The translations under genes were made by a program, and so were the position numbers. From Brevibacterium casei CIP 102111 (lineage in GTDB: Bacteria > Actinomycetota > Actinomycetes > Actinomycetales > Brevibacteriaceae): DNA of 64,000 nucleotides. Within the stretch, counting starts at the first letter, position 1; each line of letters starts with the position of its first letter. The stretch covers positions 186,001-250,000 of the forward strand of contig NZ_FXZC01000005.1 in NCBI RefSeq assembly GCF_900169275.1, read 5' to 3'. The notes under the pieces are model-generated. The model was given only the letters and a program-made list of their open reading frames with translations, had not been told where the DNA came from and searched no databases. Positions 18,002 to 26,900 of this stretch are shown here, one piece after another.

Positions 18002-19318
18002 GTGCGACGGCTGACCAACACGGTGAAGAACTTCGACTGGGGAACCCCGGACGCGATCCCCGCGATCCTCGGCACCGTCCCGGACGGAACGCCGTGCGCG
18101 GAGCTGTGGCTCGGTGCGCATCCGCTCAGCCCGTCCCGCCTCGAACTCGCCGCCGGCAGCGGTCGGCACGCATCGTCGGGCTACGGGCGGGTCGGCTCGA
18201 GTTCGTCGGTCGACGTTCGGGCGGAAGGGCGGACCGACCTCGGACCCAACCTCATCGAATACATCGCCGGCGATCCCGAAGGCCTGCTGGGACGGGACTC
18301 GCTCGAGACCTTCGGCCCGCGCCTGCCGTTCCTCCTCAAGGTCCTCTCGGCCGAGCGTGCGCTCTCGATCCAGGTCCACCCCACCCCTGCCCAGGCCGCA
18401 GAGGGCTTCGCGCGCGAAGAGGAGACGGGTCCCGACCTCGACGCGCCCGACCGCAACTACAAGGACGCCTCTGCCAAGCCCGAGCTCATCTACGCGCTCA
18501 CCGAATTCCACGCCCTCTCCGGGTTCCGTCCCCGCAAAGCTGTGCGGGCGACGTTCGAACGCTTCCTCTCGCTGTCGCTGAGCGTCTCCGCGCTCGACTT
18601 CCTCGGGGAGATCCTCTCCTCCCTCAAGGGACTGAGCGAGACCAAAGCGTTTGCCCGGACGGTCGAGCGTCTCCTCGGCGACGGGCGGGCGCCGCAGCTC
18701 GTCACCGAGATCGCCGACCAGGACTTCGCGACGCCGCCGCGCGGCCACGCCTCGCAGATCGGCACCGCCGTCGACCCGATGCAGACGTTCCGCGAACTCG
18801 TCGCCGACTACCCTGGCGACCCCGGGGTGCTCGTGGCCCTCATGCTCTGCCGCGTCCACCTCCAGCCCGGAGAGGCGCTGGCCATGGACTCGGGAATCCT
18901 CCACGCCTACCTCGGCGGCACCGGCATCGAGATCATGGCCTCGAGTGACAACGTGCTCCGTGGGGGACTGACGACCAAGCACGTCGACATCCCCGAGCTC
19001 ACGCGCATCGCCTCGTTCGCTGCGAGCGCACCGACGCTGCTCGAACCCGACCGCGACGGCGTGCTCACCGGCGCGACCGAGGACTTCGCCCTCCAGGCGC
19101 TGCGCTGCCCCCGACTCAAGCGCATCGAGCGCCGAGGCGCGGCGATCGCCCTGTGCACCTCCGGCACCATCACCCTGACCTCGGTCGGCGCGTCGACGAC
19201 GCTGACCCGCGGCCAGAGCGTGTTCATCGGCGCGAACGAGCCCGCGGTCACCGCCGACGGGCACGGCGACCTCTTCGTCGCGACCACAGGCCTCGACCCG
19301 GCGCTGCCCTTCGCCTGA
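18002..19318 (+). CDS. manA: Mannose-6-phosphate isomerase, class I
   Basis: Interconverts fructose-6-phosphate and mannose-6-phosphate, feeding mannose into GDP-mannose with ManB (29502-30944). 438 residues, cupin fold. N-terminal NTVKNFDWGTPDAIP and AELWLGAHP are family signatures; the zinc site is in ALSIQVHPTPAQA (Gln, His), ALTEFHALSGF (Glu-Phe-His) and MDSGILHAYLGGTGIEIMAS (His); the active-site Arg is in NVLRGGLTTKHVD. A short insertion after residue ~45 (AAGSGRHASSGYGRVG) is not typical. Start GTG 18002 with AAAGGGG upstream. It ends 325 bases before a strong hairpin. Confidence 0.93.
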   Translation: MRRLTNTVKNFDWGTPDAIPAILGTVPDGTPCAELWLGAHPLSPSRLELAAGSGRHASSGYGRVGSSSSVDVRAEGRTDLGPNLIEYIAGDPEGLLGRDSLETFGPRLPFLLKVLSAERALSIQVHPTPAQAAEGFAREEETGPDLDAPDRNYKDASAKPELIYALTEFHALSGFRPRKAVRATFERFLSLSLSVSALDFLGEILSSLKGLSETKAFARTVERLLGDGRAPQLVTEIADQDFATPPRGHASQIGTAVDPMQTFRELVADYPGDPGVLVALMLCRVHLQPGEALAMDSGILHAYLGGTGIEIMASSDNVLRGGLTTKHVDIPELTRIASFAASAPTLLEPDRDGVLTGATEDFALQALRCPRLKRIERRGAAIALCTSGTITLTSVGASTTLTRGQSVFIGANEPAVTADGHGDLFVATTGLDPALPFA

Positions 19319-19482
19319 GCAGCGTCCCTCTCGTCTGAGCATCGTTCGCTCAGCGCCCCAGCGGTTCGCGGCCGGTCCAGCGCGCATCCCTCACCCCAAG
19401 CGTCTCGTCCTACGTGTGCGAGGGGAGGATCTGCGGCTGCGAGTGCGGTGTATGCGACTGCCGGTTGTCTGTGACGCTCCCG

Positions 19483-19617
19483 GGATGCGTCGCGCCTTCG
19501 GGTGAGGATTGCGCGTGCGGGGATGAATTGCGCGCGTGGGGATGATGATCGCCCAAAGGTAGGAATTGCGCGCAGGTGGATGTTTCGCGCCTACAGGGAT
19601 GTCTCGCGGCACCACCC
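19483..19617. repeat. Array of ~7 degenerate 18-20-bp units
   Basis: Units follow the pattern ATG-N2-TTGCGCG(C)-N4-GGG with variants: GATGCGTCGCGCC, GAGGATTGCGCG, GATGAATTGCGCG, GATGATCGCCC, GGAATTGCGCG, GATGTTTCGCGCC, GATGTCTCGCGG. The period is about 19 bases over 135 bases. It is not a CRISPR: there are no distinct spacers and the unit is too short. Confidence 0.6.
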
Positions 19618-19643
19618 GAGCTGAGCCTCTGCACAGAAACGAG

Positions 19644-19698
19644 TCGAGGACGCTCAGTGTCGATTCTGCAATCAGAAATCGACACTGAGCGTCCTCGA
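19644..19698. terminator. Perfect 22-bp-stem hairpin, bidirectional terminator
   Basis: Arm 19644-19665 (begins TCGAGGACGCTCAGTGTC) is the exact reverse complement of 19677-19698, with the 11-base loop CTGCAATCAGA. It lies between convergent manA and scoB, as expected of a shared terminator; the arms are longer than most terminators. Confidence 0.75.
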
Positions 19699-19714
19699 AA
19701 CGGCGTAGGGGACC

Positions 19715-19762
19715 AGCGCCGCTCAGCCGCAGCGCCGCTCAGCCGCAGCGCCGCTCAGCCGC
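19715..19762. repeat. Three exact tandem copies of a 16-bp unit
   Basis: AGCGCCGCTCAGCCGC repeated three times without change, ending 6 bases before the scoB stop codon. Perfect identity points to recent slippage. Confidence 0.85.
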
Positions 19763-19768
19763 GCGGGC

Positions 19769-20434
19769 TCAGACGTTGGGGACGTCGACGGTGGGGATCT
19801 CGCCGTCGACGATCACCTCGGCGCCGGTCTTCTCCTTGACCTCCTCGACGGTGACTCCGGGGGCGAGCTCGACGAGGGTGAAGGCGTTCCCGCTGACGTC
19901 GAGCACGGCGAGGTCGGTGATGATGCGCTCGACGACGCCTTTGCCGGTCAGCGGCAGGTCGCAGACCTCGAGGAGCTTGTGGGAGCCGTCCTTGGCGACG
20001 TGGTCCATGACGACGATGACGCGCTTGGCACCGTGGACCAAGTCCATCGCCCCGCCCATGCCCTTGACCATCTTGCCCGGGATCATCCAGTTGGCGATGT
20101 CGCCGTTGACGGCGACCTGCATCGCGCCGAGGATCGCCGCGTCGATCTTGCCGCCGCGGATCATCCCGAAGCTCGCCGCCGAATCGAAGTACGAGGCGCC
20201 GGGCAGCATCGTCACGGTCTCCTTGCCCGCGTTGATGAGATCGGGGTCGACTTCGTCCTCGGTCGGGTAGGGTCCGACGCCGAGGAGGCCGTTCTCCGAC
20301 TGGAGGACGAGGTGGACGTCGTCGGGAACGTAGTTCGGCACAAGTGTGGGCATGCCGATGCCGAGGTTGACGTAGCTGCCGTCGGCGAGCTCCTGCGCCG
20401 CACGCGCGGCCATCTGGTTGCGGGTCAGTGACAT
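19769..20434 (-). CDS. scoB: 3-oxoacid CoA-transferase subunit B
   Basis: Beta subunit of a class I CoA-transferase (succinyl-CoA:3-oxoacid type), which activates acetoacetate for ketone-body or short-chain acid use. 221 residues, the usual length. The nucleophilic glutamate is in [15 protein letters not shown] (about residue 50). [25 protein letters not shown] and [16 protein letters not shown] are family blocks. GGAGAG lies just upstream of ATG 20434; the gene starts 11 bases after scoA ends, forming the enzyme's operon. A 3-oxoadipate transferase role (PcaJ) cannot be excluded from sequence alone, but no aromatic-degradation genes are nearby. Confidence 0.9.
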   Translation of the reverse strand: MSLTRNQMAARAAQELADGSYVNLGIGMPTLVPNYVPDDVHLVLQSENGLLGVGPYPTEDEVDPDLINAGKETVTMLPGASYFDSAASFGMIRGGKIDAAILGAMQVAVNGDIANWMIPGKMVKGMGGAMDLVHGAKRVIVVMDHVAKDGSHKLLEVCDLPLTGKGVVERIITDLAVLDVSGNAFTLVELAPGVTVEEVKEKTGAEVIVDGEIPTVDVPNV

Positions 20435-20445
20435 AGGGGCTCTCC

Positions 20446-21228
20446 TCAGGCGCTTTCAGGGGTGGGGCGCAGGGTGCGCTTCTCGATCGGCTTGTCGGCG
20501 ACCTGCTCGGGGGTGAGCGGGACGACCCGGTGGACGAAGACGCCGGGGACGTGGACCTGGTCCGGGTCGATCTCACCGGGTTCGACGAGCTTCTCGACCT
20601 CGGCGATCGTGATCCGTCCCGCCTGCGCGGCCGGGGGATTGAAGTTGCGGGCCGAGGAGTGGAAGACGAGATTGCCGTGCCGATCGCCGATCGCCGCCCG
20701 CACGAGTGCGTAGTCGGGGGCGAGCGACTCCTCGAGGACGTACTGCTGCTCCTCCCCGAACGTGTCGAAGACGCGCGTGTCCTTGGCCGGGGACTCCTTG
20801 ATGACGTTGCCCTCGGAGTCGTACTTCCACGGCATGCCGCCCTCGGCGACCTGGGTGCCGGCGCCGGTGACCGTGTAGAAGGCGGGGATCCCCGCGCCCC
20901 CGGCCCGCAGCTTCTCCGCGAGCGTGCCCTGCGGGGTGAGCTCGACCTCGAGCTCACCGGAGAGGTACTGCCGGGCGAACTCCTTGTTCTCCCCGACGTA
21001 GGAGGCGATGATCCGGCGCAGCCGGTGATCGGCGAGGAGGACGCCGAGTCCGCGGCCGTCGACGCCCGCGTTGTTGGAGATCACCTCGAGGTCGGTCGTT
21101 CCCTGGTCCCGGATCGCGCGGATGAGGAATTCGGGGACTCCGACGACCCCGAAACCGCCCACGGCGATCGACGATCCATCGGCAATATCGGCCACCGCTT
21201 CTGCGGGCGTGTCAACTACTTTGTCCAT
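20446..21228 (-). CDS. scoA: 3-oxoacid CoA-transferase subunit A
   Basis: Alpha subunit partner of scoB. 260 residues. The CoA-transferase signature (S)[16 protein letters not shown] is near residues 20-37; [36 protein letters not shown] and [16 protein letters not shown] follow in family order. The ATG at 21228 lies inside the 3' end of the TIGR03089 gene (13-base overlap), so scoA is probably translated from the same transcript as TIGR03089 and possibly cofE. No membrane segments. Confidence 0.9.
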   Translation of the reverse strand: MDKVVDTPAEAVADIADGSSIAVGGFGVVGVPEFLIRAIRDQGTTDLEVISNNAGVDGRGLGVLLADHRLRRIIASYVGENKEFARQYLSGELEVELTPQGTLAEKLRAGGAGIPAFYTVTGAGTQVAEGGMPWKYDSEGNVIKESPAKDTRVFDTFGEEQQYVLEESLAPDYALVRAAIGDRHGNLVFHSSARNFNPPAAQAGRITIAEVEKLVEPGEIDPDQVHVPGVFVHRVVPLTPEQVADKPIEKRTLRPTPESA

Positions 21229-21983
21229 GAGCCCAGTCTGCCACGGACCTCCCCGAGGGTTCCCGCGAGGTCCGTGATGTGGGCCTCATCCACGCCTGTG
21301 GCCAGGAGCGTCTCACCCCCGCCGAGGAGGTGGCCGAGGAACTCCGGCCACTGCCCGGCCAGCGGGGTCGAGTGGGAGACGAGGATCCCCGCGGGCCGAC
21401 CGGTCCCCGCCTCCTCGGCCTCGGCCCAGGCGACCTCCGTCGGCTCGGCACCGGGGCCGGCGACGACGAGGACGCCGGAGCGGTCGAGCCGCCCCGAGGT
21501 CACGTCGGGGTAGGCGCGGATCGCGGAGTTGACGTCGATGAGATCGGCGTCGACGGGGGTGCTCAGGGCCAGCGCGGGAGGGTTGAAGACGAAGATCTCC
21601 TCCGCCGAGGCGATCGCCGGGTCCGATTCGACGCCCGCGGCGACGAAGGCGTGGAAGTCCCCATCGGGCACGATCGCCGGGTCGATCGCCGGCGGTCCCT
21701 CGGCGGCCTCCTGGTTGCCGGCTGCCTGGCCGGGCCCGCCGAGGACGACACGGCCGCCGCCGAGGAGCACGCTGAGGATCGCGACGAGCTCACGCCAGTG
21801 GAGACCGGCCGGCGAGGGGACGAAAAGCGTGAAGTCGGGACCGAGGTCGTAGTCGCCGAAGAGGCCGACTCCCTTGTGGACCCAGTTGGCGATGACCGGG
21901 CCGGTGAGGTCGAGGCGGTCGTATTCGGGGCCGCGCCAGAGGAGGACGGGACCGCCGGTGCGGCTGAGGCGGGAGAGGACCAG
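21216..21983 (-). CDS. TIGR03089 family protein, apparent CTG start
   Basis: 255 residues with distant resemblance to the N-terminal region of AMP-forming acyl-CoA synthetases; TIGR03089 is an actinobacterial family of unknown function (Rv3268 type). The family's conserved N-terminus (SRTGGPVLLWRG, LTGPVIANWVHKGVGLF, FTLFVPSPAGLHWRELVAIL) is encoded upstream of the first standard start codon (GTG 21770). Between an in-frame stop at 22071-22073 and that GTG there is no ATG, GTG or TTG. CTG at 21983 lies 4 bases after AAAGCAGG, a near-consensus ribosome site, so I place the start there. The C-terminal part contains ILVSHSTPLAGQWPEFLGHL and ends overlapping scoA. A sequencing error or shift near the 5' end would be the alternative. 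Confidence 0.72.
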   Translation of the reverse strand: MVLSRLSRTGGPVLLWRGPEYDRLDLTGPVIANWVHKGVGLFGDYDLGPDFTLFVPSPAGLHWRELVAILSVLLGGGRVVLGGPGQAAGNQEAAEGPPAIDPAIVPDGDFHAFVAAGVESDPAIASAEEIFVFNPPALALSTPVDADLIDVNSAIRAYPDVTSGRLDRSGVLVVAGPGAEPTEVAWAEAEEAGTGRPAGILVSHSTPLAGQWPEFLGHLLGGGETLLATGVDEAHITDLAGTLGEVRGRLGSWTK

Positions 21984-21997
21984 GGAACCTGCTTTCG

Positions 21998-22033
21998 TCG
22001 CTGGGAGGGACTGTGTCGCTGGGAGGGACTGTG
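21998..22033. repeat. Exact tandem duplication of 18 bp in the TIGR03089 leader
   Basis: TCGCTGGGAGGGACTGTG occurs at 21998-22015 and again at 22016-22033, between the cofE stop and the proposed TIGR03089 start. It keeps the frame, so it does not settle the start by itself. Confidence 0.85.
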
Positions 22034-22041
22034 TCGGAGGC

Positions 22042-23199
22042 TCAGGGAGTGAGGAGTCCGATGTCGATGATCACGCCGCGGGGGAAGGCTCCGAGCTCCC
22101 CGTCGGCCCACTGCCACTTCGTCGTCGCCGAGAGGTCCTCGGCGAAGAGCGCGGTGTGCATCCGTTCGACGAGGGAGCCGAGTCCGACCATCGCCTCGAG
22201 GATCGGCGGCCCGTCGGCCTGCGTCACCGCCGGGGAGTCCGAGGGGCTCATGACGATCCGCGACCCCGAGCCCTCGATGCGCATCCGCCACGCCGCGTGT
22301 CCAGGCGTCCGGGAGATCCCGCCGCGGACGACGCGCACGGCCCGTGAGACCCGCTCGAGGATGTCGTCGCCGCCGTCGCCGGCCGCTGGGCGCCCGGGCA
22401 CGGTCTCGACCCCGAGACCCCGTTGGATCGCCTCGACGTGGCCGTAGCGGAACCAGTCCTCGGCGCGGTCGCGGCACAGTGCGCTCGCACCGTCGCCGCC
22501 GTTGTCGAGATAGCCGCCGGCTCCGCGCACGAGCGCCATCGGCAGACCCCTGGCCGCCCCCTTGACGAGGTCGGCGGCCGCGGCGATCTCGTCGGCGACG
22601 GCGCGCACGGTCACCGACTGCAGCCGTCCGTCGTCATCGGGCAGACCGCGCTGGTCGTCGAGGCCCGAGAAGCCGGAGAGGCCGAGCGCGATGTCGCCGA
22701 CGCCCACCCGCCACGGCCGCGAGGTCGTGTCGGAGACGACGACCCCGATGCGCACGGCGAAGGCCTCCTCGACACGCGAGCGCAGCTCGTCGGCCGAGCG
22801 GTCGGCATCGAGCGGGTGGAGGACGACGTCGCCTCCGGAGTTCGACTGGTCGAGGCCGGCAGCGGCCTGGACGGTGCCCGTTCGGGTCCGCACCACCTGG
22901 ACGGTCGTGCCCGAGGCGTAGCTGCGCTCGGCGACGAGGTGGGTCGAGGAGCGGGCGACGAGCTCCTCGAACTCGGTGCGGTCGGCCACGCTCGCCAGCC
23001 GTCCGGCCGCCTTCGAGACGACCTTCGAGGCGATGACGAGGATGTCACCGTCCTTGAGGTCGATGCGGTTGCGGCGCAGGCTGGTGACGAGGATCGCCGC
23101 GAGGTCCGATCCCGGGCGGATGTCCTCGTCGACCGGCGGGGCGTAGACCGTGAGCAGTCTGTCGTTCATGCCCGCCCTCGCTCCGGTTCCGTGGCTCAT
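22042..23199 (-). CDS. cofE: Coenzyme F420-0:L-glutamate ligase (CofE/FbiB-type) with unassigned C-terminal region
   Basis: Adds glutamate to F420-0 with GTP. Residues ~15-255 are the CofE domain: IRPGSDLAAI, DGDILVIASKVVSKAAGRL, VVLHPLDADRSADELR, VVVSDTTSRPWRVGVGDIAL (metal site) and GLPMALVRGAGG, ending with EDWFRYGHVEAIQRGLG. The remaining ~130 residues are not the nitroreductase domain of mycobacterial FbiB, and I cannot assign them. Two starts are possible: ATG 23199, 6 bases after GAATAT (leaderless), or ATG 23169 with GAGGG upstream. It is divergent from whiB, as in mycobacteria, but no cofD/fbiA lies beside it in the window. Confidence 0.85.
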   Translation of the reverse strand: MSHGTGARAGMNDRLLTVYAPPVDEDIRPGSDLAAILVTSLRRNRIDLKDGDILVIASKVVSKAAGRLASVADRTEFEELVARSSTHLVAERSYASGTTVQVVRTRTGTVQAAAGLDQSNSGGDVVLHPLDADRSADELRSRVEEAFAVRIGVVVSDTTSRPWRVGVGDIALGLSGFSGLDDQRGLPDDDGRLQSVTVRAVADEIAAAADLVKGAARGLPMALVRGAGGYLDNGGDGASALCRDRAEDWFRYGHVEAIQRGLGVETVPGRPAAGDGGDDILERVSRAVRVVRGGISRTPGHAAWRMRIEGSGSRIVMSPSDSPAVTQADGPPILEAMVGLGSLVERMHTALFAEDLSATTKWQWADGELGAFPRGVIIDIGLLTP

Positions 23200-23376
23200 C
23201 CCTCCATATTCCCATCCCTGCCGAACGAATCCGAAATTCTCACAGAATCCCCGTCGCGACACCACGGATAGTGGGGCGGGGGCCTCACCGCACCATATGT
23301 TGTGTCGGGGGCGCGTGTGCATGTGAAGGTGTGTTCGAATACGGTCACCGGGGCCGCCCCGATACTCCAAGAGGGC

Positions 23377-23406
23377 TTGACTCGACAGTAATGACACGCG
23401 TGTAAT
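23377..23406 (+). promoter_or_regulatory. Promoter of whiB
   Basis: TTGACT (23377-23382) and TGTAAT (23401-23406) with an 18-base spacer, followed by an AT-rich stretch. This would give a leader of about 75 bases. It is the clearest -35/-10 pair in the window. Confidence 0.6.
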
Positions 23407-23487
23407 TTATACCTAAGGGGAACGCGCTTAGCACGAATTCTCGGATTCGGAAGGCACAACACGCTGAGCGTGAGAAAGGGGAACATC

Positions 23488-23928
23488 GTGCAGAGCGCAC
23501 AGAGAAAGAGGCTCGAACAGGAGGAGCACTCCGCGATACCGGGAGTGACCTCCCGCAGCGCCGGCGACTGGTTCGTCGAACCCGGCGCCAGGACACCGGA
23601 CACGCTGCCGGACCCGCTGGCCATCGACCCGAACGATCTCACACCGCTTCCCGTCGACGATACCGCAGTGTCACCGCTGTCGCTGCTCCTCGGCGCCGCC
23701 GGAGACGGAGAGCTCTCGTGGCAGGACCAGGCGCTGTGCGCCCAGACCGATCCCGAGGCCTTCTTCCCGGAGAAGGGCGGCTCGACACGTGAGGCCAAGC
23801 GGGTCTGCGAGTCCTGCGAGGTCCGCTCCGAATGCCTCGAGTACGCCCTGGCCAACGACGAACGGTTTGGGATCTGGGGCGGCATGTCCGAGCGCGAACG
23901 CCGCCGACTCAAGAAGCGAGTCGTGTGA
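23488..23928 (+). CDS. whiB: WhiB-family iron-sulfur transcriptional regulator (WhiB2/WhmD-like)
   Basis: 146 residues. The four cluster cysteines are Cys84, Cys107, Cys110 and Cys116 (C-x22-C-x2-C-x5-C), followed by the WhiB turn GIWGGMS (128-134) and a basic tail RERRRLKKRVV that binds DNA. WhiB proteins hold a [4Fe-4S] cluster and act with the primary sigma factor. Context (next to cofE and upstream of manB and ahcY) matches whiB2/whmD, needed for division and septation in mycobacteria. GTG 23488 is chosen since AAAGGGG lies 6 bases upstream; an in-frame GTG at 23470 lacks a site. The N-terminal ~75 residues are family-specific and acidic. The stop overlaps the next gene. Confidence 0.92.
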   Translation: MQSAQRKRLEQEEHSAIPGVTSRSAGDWFVEPGARTPDTLPDPLAIDPNDLTPLPVDDTAVSPLSLLLGAAGDGELSWQDQALCAQTDPEAFFPEKGGSTREAKRVCESCEVRSECLEYALANDERFGIWGGMSERERRRLKKRVV

Positions 23929-26900
23929 GGCCTGCTGTCACTGTCGTCGTCTCCGGCGACGACTCCCGCCGTGCCGAGCTCGAGACGGCTCTGCACCGGA
24001 TCCACCCCGAGATCCCCGTCGTCGATCTCGGGGGGCTCACCGTCACCGAGGCGCTCGCCCTGCCGGCCGTCTCGGGCAGCGAGTACCTGTGGTTCCTCAC
24101 TCCTGACTCCCGGCCCGAGCCGGGCTGCCTCGACGAACTCGTCGAGGCGATCAGCGCCACCGAATCGATCGCCGCCGTCGGCCCCAAGCTCATGGCGTCG
24201 GACCGGATCGTCTCCGCGGGCGTGACGACCACCTCGGCGGGGGAGCGGGTCAACCCCGTGGGCACCGGCGAGGTCGACCAGGGCCAGCGCGACGGCGTCG
24301 GCGAGACCCTCGCCCTCGACCTGCCCGGCATGCTCATCGCCACCGCCGAACTCTCCCGGGTCGGGGCGCCGAGTCGGGTGCTCGGCCCCGCCTACCGCGG
24401 GATCGAATTCTCGCGCCGCTTCCGCGACCTCGGCAAACGCGTCGTCGTCGCCCCCCGTGCCCGGCTCGAGGTCTCCGCCGCCGAGGCGGCCCAACTCGGG
24501 TCCTCTGCCCGCCCGCCGCGCTCGTCGGGCCAGATCCGCTCCGAACAGCGGTACCGTCTCAGCCTCGCTCGTCCCGGTCTGCCGGCGCTCGTCCTCGGCC
24601 TCGCGCTCACCCGGATCGGCCGTGCCCTCCTCGCCCTCCTCGGCAACGACCCGCGCACCGCCCGCTGGCACTTCTCCGCGCTCCTCGGCCTGCCCTCCGA
24701 TGTCCGCGCGACCGGACGTCTGCGGAGGGCGAACGGCAAGCGCGGTCGCCTCGGCAGGCGGGCGAACAGCGCGCACCTCTCGGCGCTCTACGCCGACTCC
24801 GACGAGCTCGCCGTCCAACGCCGCAGCATGGTCGAGGGCACCGCCTCCGGCGTCGGCGTCGACGACGTGCGCGACGAGGCCGATCTCCACCAGGTCGGCG
24901 ACACCGAAGAGGCCATCGACTCGTTCTCCCGCCTCGAGGTGAGCGGGGGAGCCGGCATCTTCACCCACCCGCTCACGTACCTCATCCTCGTCTCCGGCGT
25001 GCTCTCCGGCATCGTCTCGCACCGCCTCTTCGGTCCCGGCCACCTCGTCGGCGGCGCGCTCGGCTCGACCGACGTCGGCTACGGCGAGCTCATCGCCCGC
25101 CTCCTCGGAGGCAGGCTCGACGTCGGCACCGGGACAGACGTCCCCGCCGATCCGCTCCAGCTCGTCCTCGCCGTCCTCGGTCTGCCCTTCCTCGGCGACC
25201 TCGACCTCACGGTCCGCGTGCTCATCCTGCTCGCCCCCGTCGGCGCCGCGATCGCCGCCTACGCCGCAGCCGGAATGCTCGTCCACGGTCGCTGGGTGCG
25301 GGGACTCGCAGGTCTCCTCTGGGTCACAGCCCCGCTCTTCCTCACCGGACTGTCCGCCGGTCGCCTCGGCGTCATCGTCGTCTGGATCGCCGCCCCGCTC
25401 TTCGTCATCGCTCTCACCCGCAGCCTGCGCACCGGGTCGGTCTCCGCCGCCGCAGGAGCCGGGCTCCTCCTCTTCGTCCTCATCGCCGGCAGCCCGCTCC
25501 TGCTCGTCATCGGCCTCGTGCTCACCGTCGTCCTCCTCGCCACCCGGCAGGGGCTGCGCCACCTCTGGCTGCTCGCCCCCACGCTCGTGCTCGCATGGCC
25601 GTGGCTCCTCGGCGTCATCACCGAGCCGGGCACCCTGCTCGTCACGCCGGGCCAGACGCTCGCCCCGGGCGCGCCACCGACCTACCTGCTCGCCGTCGGC
25701 TTCCCCGCCCCGCTCGACCTGGGCTGGCTCGGTGCCGCGGCCGACGCCCTCGGCCTCAGCTCGGCTGCTGCGGCGACCGTGGGTCTGTGGGCTCCGGCTG
25801 TCGTCGTGCCCATGCTCGTCCTCGCCTTCCTCACGCTCATCGAGGCCCGCATCCCCCTGCCGGTCCTCACGTGGACGGTCGGGCTCTACCTCGCCGGGCT
25901 CGCCCTGGCCACCCTTCAGGTCCACCTCCCCGCGCAGGTCGGGCCCTTCGCCCTCATCGGGTCCTACCCTGCGGCCGGTCTGACGCTGACGAGCCTCGGG
26001 GCCATCGCTCTGCTCGCCCTCGGCGCCGACCGTCTCGCCGCCGGCTCCCGGGGGCGGTCACGGGCGCCGATGCGCGTGCTCACCGGACTCGTCGTCCTCG
26101 CCGCCCTCGGCTTCGCGATGCTCGGCGTCGGACCCGCCTTCACCTCGAACGACACCGTCGCCACCGCCGAGCACGGGACCGTCCCGGCCCTGGCCGCCGA
26201 CCGCGGGGCCGGAGACACCGAGGCGCGCACCCTGCGCCTCGACGCCGTCGACGGCGAGGTCATCGCCACCCTCATCTCAACCGCGGACGGCACCGCTCTC
26301 GGCACCTCGACGGTGCTCTCCGCCGAGGCGGTCGGCGGCCCTCCGGGGCAGCGTCGCCCGCTGCCGATCGGCGAGGACAAGGTCCTCATCGCCCAGGCCG
26401 CGGCCGCCCTGTCCGCCGACGACGCCGGTGACGTCCGCGACCTCCTCGGCCGCCTCGGCGTCGACTTCGTCCTCGTCGGTTCGGGAGAGGACGGACTGCG
26501 CAGCTCCGTGGCCGCAGCCACCGGACTCGTCGAGGTCGGTCCGACCGAGACGGGCACCCTCTGGCAGGTCGACAAGCCCTACAGCGGACGCTTCCTCATC
26601 GCCGAGCCCGATGGGACGCTGTCCACGGCACCGATCGTCGACGGACGGATCGAAGTCCCGGCGGGCGCCGAGGGACGCACGCTCATCGTCGCTGAGAACG
26701 CCCCCGACCTCGAGGCCGCCATCGGCGATCAGACCCTGCCGCGGCCGGCCGAGCCGAGCGCGGCATGGGATGCGGAGTTCTCGCTGCCCGCCGCCGGGGG
26801 CACCGTCGACCTCGACGAGGGATCCCCACTGGTCAGCGCCGGTGTCATCGCCGGATGGGTGCTCGGTCTCGTCTGCCTCATCGTCGCCTTGCCGATCGGC

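Larger units (their letters stand above)
19319..19768. other. Convergent intergenic region rich in repeats, no gene seen
   Basis: 450 bases between manA (+) and scoB (-). It holds an array of about seven degenerate ~19-base units, a perfect 22-bp-stem hairpin and three 16-bp tandem copies, described separately. Short open frames here have no recognisable protein features. Confidence 0.7.

Noticed and set aside
19483..19617. A CRISPR array
   Set aside because: The units are about 19 bases, degenerate and without unique spacers of constant length, and no cas gene is present.
19644..19698. Terminal inverted repeats or an attachment site of a mobile element
   Set aside because: The two arms are only 11 bases apart and lie between convergent genes, which fits a terminator; no transposase or recombinase is in the window.
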